Source of the DNA: Seiridium cupressi
Taxonomy: Eukaryota; Ascomycota; Sordariomycetes; Amphisphaeriales; Sporocadaceae
Reading direction: 5' to 3'
DNA length: 64,000 bases
Assembly: GCA_036674765.1 (NCBI GenBank)
Contig: JARVKI010000047.1
Span: 186,001 to 250,000 of the forward strand
A model generated the notes under the pieces. The model was given only the letters and a program-made list of their open reading frames with translations, did not search any database and was not told where the DNA came from. The translations under genes were made by a program, and so were the position numbers. Every line of letters starts with the position of its first letter. The first letter of the stretch is position 1. Positions 21,941-35,300 of the stretch are shown one piece after another.

Positions 21941-23365
21941 TTAAAAAGACTGCTTTATATCAAGCTTTGGTAGGCTCCCTAATGGCTGCTCTGCACTGGA
22001 AAACAGCAGCTCTAACGCCGCATCGAGGGCACGGCCAACGCCGCGGGCTTGGGTCTCAGACACGACAGATGTCCAATAGTTCATAGAGACGGACACAAGA
22101 TCCGGCTCGTCAACAACATAGACAGAGATGGAATACTAGGGAGCGTGATATGGTTAGAGTTCTCGAATGTCGATCGGGAATTTCCGGGACAAACTTACCT
22201 CGTCAGACATGGTCCCACCTAGCTCTCCGAACACGACCGTCGAATCCTCCAACGGGCCCTGTGCCGCTACACGTTGCATGTTGAGGAAGGTGTTGAAGAG
22301 GGGCTGCGTCGACGGGAGCACATTCTGGATGTCTTCGAGCGAGCAGACCTGGTTCTTTTGGCCACAGAGTGGTTAGTAACTGGGGGGGATAACAAATGGT
22401 AGGGTTAGCGCTGAGGGGGCTCACCATCATCACGTCTGCAAAGTCGGTCTGCATGGTTTGGAGCAGGGAAGCGAGGCTCTCCTGTTTCGAGAAGCGCGCC
22501 ACGCATGGTAGTAGATTGATGAATGGACCAAAGGTCGTGTCCGCGTCAGGGACAGGCGCGTCGCGTCCCGACAGCATGTAGCCGAAGCAGACATCGTCTT
22601 TGCCAATGAAGTGCCGTAGCGCGAGAGCCCAGGCTGCCTGGAAGAGGTTTGCGGTCGTAATGCCGTGCTTTCTACAGAAGGACCGGAGCTGAAGTGTCTC
22701 GCTGAACGGGACCTCAATGCTGTCGAAGCTTGCCTCCGGTTGCTGTGGTGCAGCTTGGTTCATGGACGGGAAGTGGCAAGGGGCTATCCCGGCGAGATGT
22801 GTTCGCCAGAACCCCAGTGCTGTATCTTGGCTTTGTTCTTGAAGATGCGAGATCAAGTTCCGATAGAGAGGTGCGGGTGTCTTTGGCAAGCCGCGTGTAT
22901 AAGCAACCTGCAAGTCGCGCCAGAGAATAGACATGGAGACAGCGTCGTAAAGGATGTGGCTGAGCTGAAGCTGACAGAACAATCTCCCGGAGGCTGTTTC
23001 GATTAGGATGAGCCTATGCGGCGGCAGTTTGGCGGGTGGCATTTCCGGATGCCGTTCGAGGATTTCAGTCGGATCCGATGATTGGCTACGAGAGATCGTC
23101 ACCGGCGCATCATAATGCCTGAGTACCACTTGGTAGGCCTTGTGAGATGGCCATTCTACCGCGGGAAAGACTGTACGGAGAATTCGATGGCGCTCAACGA
23201 CCTTCTGCCAGCTGCCAGCTAGTTTCTCCAGGGATACTGTCTGCTCCGGGGAAGACGCGAATAACTCTGATACCCAACTCGAGTACCACGTGCCCTTGTG
23301 CGTTGCCTGGGCGGCCGCGATGCTTCCTTGCATAGGGGAGAGGGGGTAGATGTCTTCCACGATGG
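21941..23365 (-). other. NRPS terminal condensation domain (CT-like)
   Basis: About 430 residues after T7, starting at IYPLSPMQGSIA and running over two introns (22424-22355 and 22198-22136) to the stop at 21941. The active-site motif reads SHILYDAVS, keeping the His and Asp but with Ala in place of the final Gly. In fungi a C domain at the very end of an NRPS usually serves as the macrocyclizing release domain (CT) in place of a thioesterase. Macrocyclization here is therefore inferred from position. The protein ends a short way after the SMNYWTSVVS segment. Confidence 0.8.
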
Positions 23366-26300
23366 CGGAATCCAAGCCTACATTCGGCATGTCTTTTGGT
23401 TCCATTGGCTTCCGCCACGCGAATTTGTCCTGCTCCTCCCTGCTATCAGATGCAACAGGCTTGGAGTAGGTAGCATGAAGGGCAATATTGGCGATCGTCT
23501 TGTGCTGGAAGATGTGGCGCGCCGCCACGACGACTCCCTCGGACCGGCAGCGAGAAATAACTCGAATGGCAAGGACCGAGTCTCCACCAAGACCAAAGAA
23601 GCTCTGGTTCACACCGATGCTGTCGGCAGAGACCTGAAAAACCTCGCCCCAGACCTTCTGCATTATTTGCTCCGCCTCGGACGTTGGCTGCTCGGAGGAT
23701 ACTGCCTGCGAAGGGTCAATTAATTCTAGATATGTTGCATAGTCGATTTCCTCCAGCCATTGGTCGATTAGGTTTCTATCGCTCTTCCCAGATGCAAGAA
23801 GAGGTATACTCTCTACTGGAATGCAGAGATTCGGCACCATATGGCGTGGCAGATTGGCCGCTGCAAAAGACTGAATGTCGGTAACCTGCTCGAGCAGGTT
23901 TGACCGCGGGTTGCCGCGCGCAAGGCGGAGAGATGAATTCGAGTCTTGGGCACCGTTTGAACCATCTTTCAGCGAGACAACAGCGACGAGGCGCTGCTTG
24001 AGCCTGCCGTCCCGCGGAACAGCCGCGATGGTGCTCCTCACGAGAGGGTTCAGGGAGATCTGATACTCGACTTCATCGAGGTCGACGTGCTGGACGTCTT
24101 GGCTGTTCTTGCGCCGTACGAAGCTGATGGTTCCGTCGGGATTCCATCGAGCAAGATCTCCAGTCTTGTAGAGACGACCCCAGCTAGTGCGATCTATCAC
24201 TTCTCTCGTCCAGAGTGGTGGCATGATGAAGGAGGCGGTGGTCATCTCGGGGTTATTCAGATAGCCGCGGCCCACCAGGGGACCTTCGATGATTAGCTCG
24301 CCCACGGCCCCTATTGGTACCAGTCTTTCGTGATTCTCCGGTTCCACTATCCACAGCGTTGAACGGACAGGTCGTCCGATTCCGGCTCCTTGGTTTGCCG
24401 AATTTAACCTCTCGGTCAATGAGCATATGATAGCGCACTCGCATGGGCCATAGGTGTTGAACAGGTCAACCTTGTCTACCCATCTCTTAACAATATCATC
24501 GGCGAGCAGCTCGCCTCCAACCACCACAGTCTCGAGGGACGGCACGTCCTGTGGCTCGAGCGTACGGAGAATGGTTGGTGTGAGGTCAATCCAGTTCACT
24601 CCGAGATCTGAAATTGCGCCGGCCAAGTTGCCAAGACGGTCTTTCTCGGAGATGATACAAACGCAAGCTCCATGCATCAGCGTTAAAATAGTTTCCTCAA
24701 TACTAACATCATATGCATATGAGGCGAAGTGTCCGACGCGTGATGCGGTTGTCAGCCCTTGCAGCGGTAGTGTAGTAGACATGGCGTACAGGTTTCGATG
24801 CTCTAGGATGATCCCCTTTGGACTTCCCGTACTCCCCGAGGTATAAACAATAAAAGCAGCATTTTCTGGCCTCACCGCGGTACATAGGACGCCACTGATA
24901 CTTGGTAGGCTGCGTAGCCAGCTAGCATCGACAAGCTGCGTACGCTGCCCAAGCTCGGCTATACGACCCGCCTGCGCTCTCGATGTCAAAACTATAGAGG
25001 CCTGGACGTCGTTGACTATCTTCTGTAGTGTTTGCAGGGGTTGCGAATGATCAAGCGCGACGCAAGCGGCGCCCGCTTTGAGCGTTCCCAGCATCGCAAC
25101 CACAGCCCATAGGGACTTCTCGAAGCAGAAAAGGACAATGGACTCGGGACCGACGCCATCTTCAACCAGGTAGCGAGCGACCTGGCTCGCGAAGCCGTCC
25201 AACTCAAGGTATGTCAGAGAGCCCTCTTCAGAAACCACCGCCGGCCTATGGGGTTGGGTGGTCACCTGCTGTTCGATGGCTTCGTGCAAGCAAAGGGCCT
25301 CAATTTGAGTGGGGACAGGGTTCCATTGAGAAAACTGAGCCACGTCCCTTGGGCTGACCAGCGACAGGTCGGCCATAGGCAGTAAGGGATCCTCCATCAG
25401 GCGGTCTAGCGTGTGGACGATAGCATCGGCAATGCTGGAGGCCTGAATCGGGGAGATAAGAGCGGTTGAGTAGTTGAGCATCAGGTGGATCTTGGTTCTG
25501 GCCTCGAGAACATCGACAGTAATATCATACTGTAGAGCAATCAGTTAACTATCTGGTAAAATGGGTCGCTACTACTAACCTCGATCGAACCGTGAGTGGA
25601 TTGTGGCTGGAGATGTATACTCGCAGTACCTATCTGCTCCGCAGATGAAGCAGCACTCTGCACATTCACGATGGTGTTGAAAAGTGCATCTTGTCCCATA
25701 CCGATGGCATGCAATGTTTCGTTCAACGGACATTGTTGGTGGGCCAGACTCTGAATATACGCCTTGCGGATTTCTTTCAATATATCCAGGAGTGAGGCGG
25801 ACCTGGAAAGCATCGGCCGACACACTAGCATGTTGATAAGTGGTCCCACGATATTGTGAACATCGGCAATGGGGGCATCCCGCCCGGATGCGAGATATCC
25901 AAAGCACACCGAGTCGGTACCAAGATATACGCGGAGGACGATGGACCATACCGTCTTGAAGATATCCGCTACGGACACCTCGTGTTCTCTGCAGAAGCGA
26001 TGCATCGCGGCGGCACGGTCGTCGGTTATGATGTGTTCAATGCAGAGAAGCTCGGCCGACGTGCCTGTGGTTGTGTTCAGAGTCGGCAACTGGCATGGCT
26101 GAACCCCAGCCAAATAGTTCTTCCAAAAGTTAATTGCGGCGTCGGCCGGCTGGCTGCGGATGTAGGCGATGAAGTCACTGTACAGAGGAGGATCTTGAGG
26201 GGGGAGCCTCTCGTCATATGCTTGGATCACATCTCTGCAGAGCAGTTCCATGGAAAACCCGTCGTCTAGCACGTGGCTGATAGCGAGTTTACAATACACT

Positions 26301-29300
26301 TCTCCAGAATGTAGGCGGCAGATGGATATGCGGTACGGCAATCCCTCTTCGTCGTAAGTGTTAGTTTCCGCGTCGTCAACGAACTCGTTCAGAGACTCGC
26401 ACTCCCTCATGTGTATGGGGACCGAGACTTCTTTCGCCACGACTTGGACAAAGTTCACACGGCCCAGGCCCGCTTCGATAAAGATGGAGCGCATAATTTG
26501 GTGTCTTTGCGCCATCTCTCTCCAGGCACTGGCGAGCTGGTCCACGTCAACTGCATCGGAACCTTGAGGCAGAACTCTCCAGACAGATCGGATCCTGTAG
26601 TGGCTGGGGTTCTTGGCTTGGCTGATCAGCATGCCTTCCTGCATAGGCGAACAAGGAAACGCGTTCTCGATTTCGGTTGTACCCGTTAGTCCCAGGCGAG
26701 AAGTGCAGATCTGGATAAAACTATGGAGTGCCTCTCCCGCCACTGGCAAAAGGACGAATGGGCCTTCCTTCCGGACGTGTTTAACAACGGAGCCTGCCTT
26801 CACAGCGGCCTCAGCGAGACGATCGATAGTTCTTAACCTTAGCAAGTCTTGTACCAAGATGTTTATGCCAAGGGCTCGAGATCGGGAGACAGCTTTCATC
26901 GCCGAGATGGAATCACCACCCAGCCCGAGGAAGGGTCGGTCAATGCCGATGGAGGCAGCGTCCACGTGCAGAACCTCGGCCCATACCTGCTGCAGTGCCG
27001 CCTCGATATCGTTGGTGGGCATCCGAGAAGCGGTCCCAGCGTTCGCCACGAGAGCCGAGATAAGTTGTTGTGTTTCATGATCCATCGTCTCTATCCAGGC
27101 CCAAATGGCCTTCCTATCGAGCTTCCCAGACGTGAGTTGCGGAATTTGTTCCACGACAATCCAGCTAGTCGGGACCATGTGTCTTGGTAAGCTCGTCTCG
27201 AGTTTGAGTCGAATCTCCGCAAGCCGCTTGGCCACAATTTCCTTATCACCGAGACCGACCATGTCAATACGTCGTCCATGCGGTGGGTGCTGGGGTTTGA
27301 CGTCGCGCAGTGAGATGACAGCGATTAAGCGCTTCCGGAGAGGGCCTTCTCCTGGGACCTGAGCAAGGCCATGCTGGATGAATGGGATGCGCGCAAGCTG
27401 ATGTTCAATATCCTCGAGCTCGATGCGGTGGCCATGGACCTTGACCTGAGTGTCCTTTCGGCAAACGAAAGTGAAGGTACCGTCTGCGTTAGCACGAACC
27501 AGGTCGCCAGTCTTGTAGAATCGGCCACGGTCAGAACTAGCCCATGCTGGCGAAGTGATGAATGCCGCGTCGGTCTTCGCGTCGTCGTTGAGGTATCCTC
27601 GTGCCATTGCATTACCGCCGATGACCAGTTCACCAGGCACGCCAATAGGACAGAGGAGATTGTGGTTCTGAGAGTCTACCACCCATATCGAGCAGGCGAG
27701 TTTCGAGCCGACGTTGGAGGGATGGGCGCTAGCCTTCACACCAACACGAGCGGTGGACCAAACTGTGCACTCGGCTGGTCCGTAGCCGTTGACCAAGCAC
27801 GCTTTCGGCGCCCAAGAGAAAAAGTTGTCGTAGGTTGCCATCTCACCGGACATGATGAGAGTCTTCACAGACGGCACCTCGTGTGGCTGAAGAAGTGCCG
27901 CTACAGTCGGCGTGAGGACCAATACATCCACCTGCATCTCGTTGACAGCCTCCGCAAGGCGACCAATCCTATCTGACTCGGAAGGGACACAGATGCACCC
28001 GCCGACCATCAGCGTCGTGAATACCTCTGCGATGCTCAGATCGTACGTGTAGGCTGAGAATTGTAGCACCCGGGATCCGCGGACCATCCCGAAGCTAGGA
28101 GCATGCACGCTTACACTGGTGCAGTATGCGCTGTGTTCAAGCACGATTCCCTTGGGCACACCCGTGCTTCCGGATGTAAAGATAACAAAGGCAGGATTGC
28201 TCGGTCCAGCTGATCCTAGTTCGATCTTGCTATAAGCCGGATCTCTCGCCTGACTCGGAAGGTCTCCATCCAGGGAGACGACATGAGGCACGACGCTGGC
28301 GAACAGATCGCGGTATTGGTGTTGTGCCAGTATCACTTTTGCATTGCAATTTTGAATGATGCTGTGGAGCCGACTCGGAGGATGGGTGGGATCAAGAGCA
28401 ACACAGGCACCGCCCGCCTTGAGAATGGCAAGCATTGCGACCGGTGTCCAGGGCGATTTTTCAAAGCAGTACGGAACGAGCGTTTCGGGCCCAACTCCCA
28501 ACGCGACCAGATACTGGGCCAGAGAGGTGCTCAGGGAATCCAGTTCGCCGTATGTGAACGTGGTAGAGGACTCCGTCGTGCAGACTGCGGGAGCGTCAGG
28601 GTTCAAGCGTGCCTGTCGACTGAAAGTCTCGTGGATGCAATCCGAGACTGAATCGGTAACACTGCTATTAAAAGACCTATATAGACCTGCATCAAAGCTG
28701 TCCAGGAAGTTGACTTCCTTGATGGTCTTGTTAGGGTTCGCTAGAATAGAGGCAATGGCAGCCGTTAGAGTGCGGGACAGGCTCATTGCGTGCGCTTCTG
28801 ATATGCACCGATCCCAGAAGCTCAAGGAAATCTTGATTCTGTCTGAATCTAGGATACCGAGCATTATATCGTACTACAAAAGCAAAGACGAAATGTTATT
28901 ATTGTCACAAGCATGGATGGTTCACTGATAGTGGGTGGGAAGCTCACCTCGTTGGGGTCTTGCCCTGTTTCGTCCTCGAAAACAATACTAGATGGGTGTT
29001 GCTTGTCCCTATTGCCTTGCTTCTGCATGTTGACGACGGTGTTGAAAAGCGGAGTGCCTCCTAGATTCAAGGCATGCTGGATTTTTCCCAGCGAGCAATG
29101 CTGGTATGGAAGGCTTTGGACGAAGTCCTCTTGCATCTTTTCTATCAGATCCAGGACGACGATACTAGGGTCTACCTCAACCCTGCGAATGAGCATTGTA
29201 ATGAGTGGTCCAACGATCTTGTCGACATTGGCAATTGGTATGTCTCGGCCGGAGGCCAGGTAGCCAAAGCACACCTCTGAAGTATCGGCTCCCAGGAAGC

Positions 29301-32300
29301 ATCTAAGGACCAGAGCCCAAGCTGCACTCATGAAGTTTGCAATTGTGGTCCCATGTTGTTGGCAGAAGCGATGCAGTTCATCATTCTGAGCACCCTGCAG
29401 CTCCACCTCAATGGTTTTGAATGTCGACGCATCAGTTGACGTCTCGTTAATCGCAGGGAAAATGCACGGCGTCAAGGATCCGAGATTCTCTTTCCAGAAT
29501 TTGACACCTTCATCCTCCGGCTGTTCCTCCTGCAAATAGGTCATGAAATCTCTGTAGGACGGCCTGGGACCCGATAGACTGTCTCCATATGCTTCTTCCA
29601 GGTCGTTGACAAGGATACTTGTCGACATGCCATCAATGAGCGCATGACTAATATCCATCCTGAAATAAATTTCACCCCCAGCCACCTCGCATATCGTGAA
29701 GGAGTAGGGAAGCCGGTATGGTTCTCTGGGTGCTGATCTCTCCTCGGCCTTGAACGCGTTTAAGTTCTCATGCTGGACATAAAATATTGGCGGCTTAACC
29801 TCCTTCAGAACGACCTGCACGAAAGTGGCTTGGTCCTGGTTGGCCTGGACAATGTGTGTTCTGAGGATATCGTGTCTGTCCAGTACCTGCTCACAGGCAT
29901 CCTGTAGCTTCTTCAGGTCAATGCGTTGTCCTGAGTTGCTGACTATCTTCCACACTGCTTGTACGTCGTAAAGACCGTCAGCTCGCAGTTGGCTAAGCAG
30001 GATGCCCTGCTGCATCGGCGAGCACGGGTGAATGCTCTCGATCTTGCTGGAGTCGGACAGTCCGAGCTTGTGGATACAGCTGTCGACCAGTCGGTCCAAA
30101 GCATGGTAATCCTGTAGACCCAGTAGCGGGTAGGTGTGCAAAGTTGGCATCGGTGCCCGCCGCGCCAAATCCTTGATACCAGCAACAGCTAAGCGCTCGC
30201 ACTCTTGGGCCCATGTTCGGATCTTGTCTTGCCTGGCCATGTTGGATGAGTACTCGATGCTGCAATGCAAACGGCCCTCCTCCACAGTCGCGGATATGTC
30301 GAACAGAGCCGATCTAGTGCAGCTCAAGTCCGCGTTCGATACCGGAGGCGGCGCAAGTCGGTAGAAACACCCTTCTTTAGCAGCGTCTAGCTGTTGGTGC
30401 ACGCCAAGGTAGTTGAAAAGAATCTCCATCGCCTCGTGGCCTGCGAATTGCACTGCCCCTTCTTGGCTGAGATATCGTGATGTGAAATATGGCCAGCCCT
30501 TTCCAGGGATCCGACGACGTGTATCCTTCACGTGACGAAGAACTCGGAATAAGTCACCGTCGGAGTTGCCGCTCGGACTGGATTCACCTGGTGTGTTAAT
30601 ATTGGCGTGGATCGGATACATTATCGTAAACCAGCCGACGGTATCTGAAATGCCAATGCCCTCAAGCCATGATTCACGTCCATGCCCTTCGGAGAACAAA
30701 GTGACGGCTCGGCGATCCTCGAATGTGCTTTGGAATGATGCGATGATTATAGCCATGATAATCTCTACGGGTTCTGTCTGCAGAGGACTGTTGGCATCCC
30801 CTAGGAGCAGTGAAGTGGAATCCTGATCAAGTGCGAAGCGTGCTATGGTTGCCGTCTCGAAAGTGTTTGATTGCTCGCTTACTCCCCAATAGCGGAATGC
30901 GTTATAGTTTGGTGCTGCAGAGGGTAAGACCTTGGCATGAGCCAGTTTGTTCTGGGCGTACTCATGCTGCGCCAGAGTCCATGTCTGGAATGGAAGCGCC
31001 TTCGGGCCGAGAGATCTGTGCTGCAAGAGGCTTGATAGATCGTCGAATATGCTTCGCCACGAAACCAAGTCAACGGCGAGATGGTGGATAACCAGATATA
31101 GGAATTGCTCGTCATTGTTACCCTGGACTTTGACGAAATCGGCAGAGAGGAGCGGCCCATTTTCGATGTCTAGGCTGCCTTGGCTTTCAGCAAAAGCGGA
31201 GTTGGCTTCCTCAAGAGACCCGGTTGTGAATGCTGTGAACCGCCAAGCTTCTGGAGAAGGGCCAACGAGGTGCTGAGACCATGCGCCCTTTGCATCGTGT
31301 GAGAAGCGTGTCCGTAGCATAGAATGGCGCTCGACGAGGGCATCCAAAGCACTTTTCACGTGTTCTCTATCAAATGAAAGGTTCATCTTCACAAGATTGC
31401 TCTGATTGTAGTGGTTCTGACCCCTGGGAAACTGCTGGAAGAACATCTGCTGGATCGGTGATAGTGGGGTATTTGTGTATAAACTCTCCTCGCGGTCTAA
31501 AAGTGAGCGGACAGCAAGATCCACTTGCTTGCCTTCATGTGTGATTAGCGGTGCAGTAGCGGAAATTGTACGATGGCGGAGAATGTCATGTACTGAGAGC
31601 CGTAGACCCTGGCTTCGCAGGCGCGAGGCAACCTGCATGGCCGAGATGGAGTCGCCTCCGAGGCTAAAGAAGGCTTGGTTCGCATCGATTGTCGCTATGG
31701 GTATGTTTAGAACCGAAGACCATACGGTAGCCAGTTCTACCTCGAGGTCAGTCAGAGGCACCGTCGATTTGGCGACGTCCCCGAGCGCGAGAACAGCTCG
31801 GGCGGTGCTGGCATCCATGGCTTCAAGCCAGCCAAGTACCTGGCGACGGTTGAGCTTTCCATTAGCTGTCACCGGCATTCCTTCGACGGCAATCCATGCT
31901 CTAGGCATCATGTAAGACGGGACACGATCTTGCAAGGCAACGCGGGTGTCGGCAATACGAGGTACAATTTCGTCCGACGAGATTATCTCCAACTCCCGTG
32001 TCTGTAGGGTTGGGCTATCCCACAGAGAAAAGACCATGACTAGTTTGTCCTTCCAGTATCCGCTTGATGGGACCAAGGCCGCGGCGTGACGGCAGCTCTG
32101 ACCGGTAACATGATACTCAATCTCCTGGAGGTCGACTCGCTGGCCATGGATCTTGACTTGAGAATCCTTCCTACCAATACTCAATATGTTGCCATCGAGG
32201 CCGTATCTAGCCATATCTCCCGTTTTGTAGAATCGGCGACCCGTGCCAAGGTTGGGTACACGCACGGACTTTGTCCAAGCAGGATCGAGCACAAATGCGG

Positions 32301-35300
32301 TCGACGTCTGGGCCGTGTCGAGATAGCCGCGTGCGAGGAGCGGCCCCTCGATCAGTATCTCTCCAGCACAGCCAACAGGGGCTAGCTTATTGTGATCCTT
32401 GGGATCCACGATCCAGACGAGTGCGCCGGCAGGCTTCCCCATCATTCCACCGCGTGGTACTTGCGAGGGGGGAACACGAACACTGCAGCAGACAATCGAG
32501 CACTCTGCCGGTCCATAGGTCGCCATGAGTTGCGTCCGTCCAGCCCATTTCTTGACGATACTTTCGGATATGGCTTCGCCGCCTAGCACTAACGTCTCGA
32601 GAGAAACCAGATCTGGATCGAGAAGCCCTGCCACTGTAGGTGTTAGATCAGCCCAGGTGACATTGGATGCTCGAATAAAGGCAGTAAGATCATTCATCCT
32701 CTCGAATTCCGTTGGAACGCAAATGCAGCCGCCAAATGACAGGGTGGAGAATATCTCCTCCACGCTGACATCGAATGCATATGAACTAAAGTGCAAAACA
32801 CGACTCGATTGCTGCATCATCTCCACCGTTCCACGGTAGTGGAAGGTTGTGCAAAGCGAAGCATGTTCCAAGACGATTCCCTTCGGTGTGCCAGTGCTTC
32901 CAGATGTGAACATTATGAAGGCAGGGTTTGTTGGACCTGCAGAAACGGGGATTCCTTGAGGCAGCCCCGCGAGTTGGTCCCATAACGACTCTGCCGCCGT
33001 GTCAATCGCAACAACTGCATCAGTGAGTCCATCAAATTGGGAGACGTAGCGGGCATCGCTGACGGCCACGCGAGCGGCGGTAGATGTGAGGATGCTTGCC
33101 ACCCGCAGAGGAGGATGCTCGGGAGAGATGGCAACACAAGCCCCGCCGGCCTTGAGGATTGCATACATGACTATCACCGCCCAGACGGACTTATCGAAAC
33201 AGAAGGGCACAATTACCTCCGGTCGCACACCTAGAGAAGCAAGGTGTGCTGCAAGCTGCGAGGAGAGGCAATCGAGCTCAGCGTATGATAGACTGCCGGA
33301 TGAAGTGCACACGGCTAGGGCGGCGGGCTGGGATTCGACCTGACGCTCGACTAGCTCGTGGACGCAAGCCACGACAGTAGGAGGCATGTTTGAGTTCCAT
33401 CCTAGCACCATGTCCTTATGTGTATCGCTGAAGAGGTCTAAGTCGCGGATTGTACCGAGCCGATTCTCCAGAAGGCTGTCCACGGCTTGGACCAGTGTGG
33501 ACTGCATTAGCTTCGCTTGTTCGTCGGGAAGACAAGAAGTCCAGTATTGAAGGCTAAATTCAACTTCTTCATTGGAGTATTCGACGTCGAATGCAATGTC
33601 ATACTAGAAAGGGTCCATCAGTAAAGTGTAATTAGGATAGAGTTACGGCCATGGAATTACCTCGCTCGGGTCATACCCGTGTACTGCCTCAAAGTTGAGG
33701 CTTGTGTATGCTGGAGAGGCTTGGTCGCCTTTTTGGACGTTGACAACAGTATTGAACAGAAGTTCTCGGCTTTTCCCCTGGTGTAGAGCGTGGTGGATCG
33801 CCGCCAAGGAGCAATGTTGATACTTGAGGCCGTCCAGGAAGCTTGCATGCATGCTACTGATAAGCTCAAGGACAGGGGTATCTCCGTACACGTCCACGTT
33901 GCGGATCATCATCGTAATGAGAGGCCCAATGATTCCATCCGCATTTTCCACCGGAACATCTCGCCCGGACGATAAGTAGCCAAAGCAGACAGAATCCATG
34001 CCAGTGTATGCCTGGAGGATCAAGGCCCAGACTGCGCTCATCAAATTTGCAACAGTCGTGTTGTTTTCCTTACAGAAGGCATGAACTCGAGCTGCTCTCA
34101 AGCCCCCGAGTTTTCTATTGACCGAGTGGAACACACTAGGCGTATCTGGCGACTCGGCGAGCGTGGGGAAGTGGCACGAGGGAACGCCGTCGAGCAGAGA
34201 AGTCCAATACGCAAGCAAACGTTCCGTGGCCTGGTCTCTGAGATACGAGACAAAACTGCTGAAATGGGGCGTAGGGCCGCTCAGAGAGCCGTCATAGGCA
34301 AGTGCGATGTCGTGCACAAGTCGCTTCATTGACGTTCCATCGATCAGCGCATGGTTGATCTCGATTTTGAAATAAACCTCTCCTGTTGTGGGTATTTCGC
34401 AAAGGCTGAACTGGTACACGAAATTATTGTCCTCGGGCCGGCGAGCAGACGAGATCTGCAAAAACTCGTTCAGATCATCGCAGGTGTGTCGACTAAAGCG
34501 TGGCTTGATGCGTCGAAGAACAACCTGCAAATAGGTGGTCGAGCCGAACCCTTCTACAAAGAATGTACGAAGGGCTTGGTGTCGCTTGACAACTTGATCC
34601 ACCGCGGCTTCCAGCTGCTTGATGGAGACGCGCCCTGTTCCAGAACGGGGAGTGACCTTCCACGTTTCTTGCGAGTCGTACACGTTTTGCTGCTTCGCTC
34701 GGCTAACCAACACACCCTCTTGAAGTGGAGAGCAAGGATATATGGATTCAATATCGTCGACGGTCGTGGCCTCGCCTTTGAGGGTGGTAAGACAGTTTGT
34801 GACAAGCGCATCTAGCTCGGCATATCCAAACAATCCATGCAAGAGAGGATAGTCGCTGAAAGTTATCAGAGACTGTTGTCGGGATGATAGCGTGCGCGAT
34901 GCCACCTGCAGGCATATCTCGCATTCCCGAACCCATTCTTTGATGCGCAGCTGGTGTTTCATATCCAAGGAGTAATTGAACTTGAACTGGAAGCTCCCTC
35001 GCTCGACAACGCTGACGATGTCAAAGAGTGCCGCCCGTGGCGTGTTGGGATCCACGTCAGATGTACCAGGCGGCAGCTTTACTTGCTCGAACAGAGCTTC
35101 TTCCTGCTCCAATTGTTGGTACTGGCCCAAGTAGTTAAAAAGAACCTCCATCTTATCATGGGCCGAGAATTCACTGGCCCCCTCGGGGCTCAAGAAGCGG
35201 GAGGTAAAATATGGCCAACCCTTGCCGGGAAGACTGCGCCGCGAATCCTTCACAGCTCGGAGCACGGAGAAGAAGCTCTCTTCATCCCGCCCAGGCGCCG

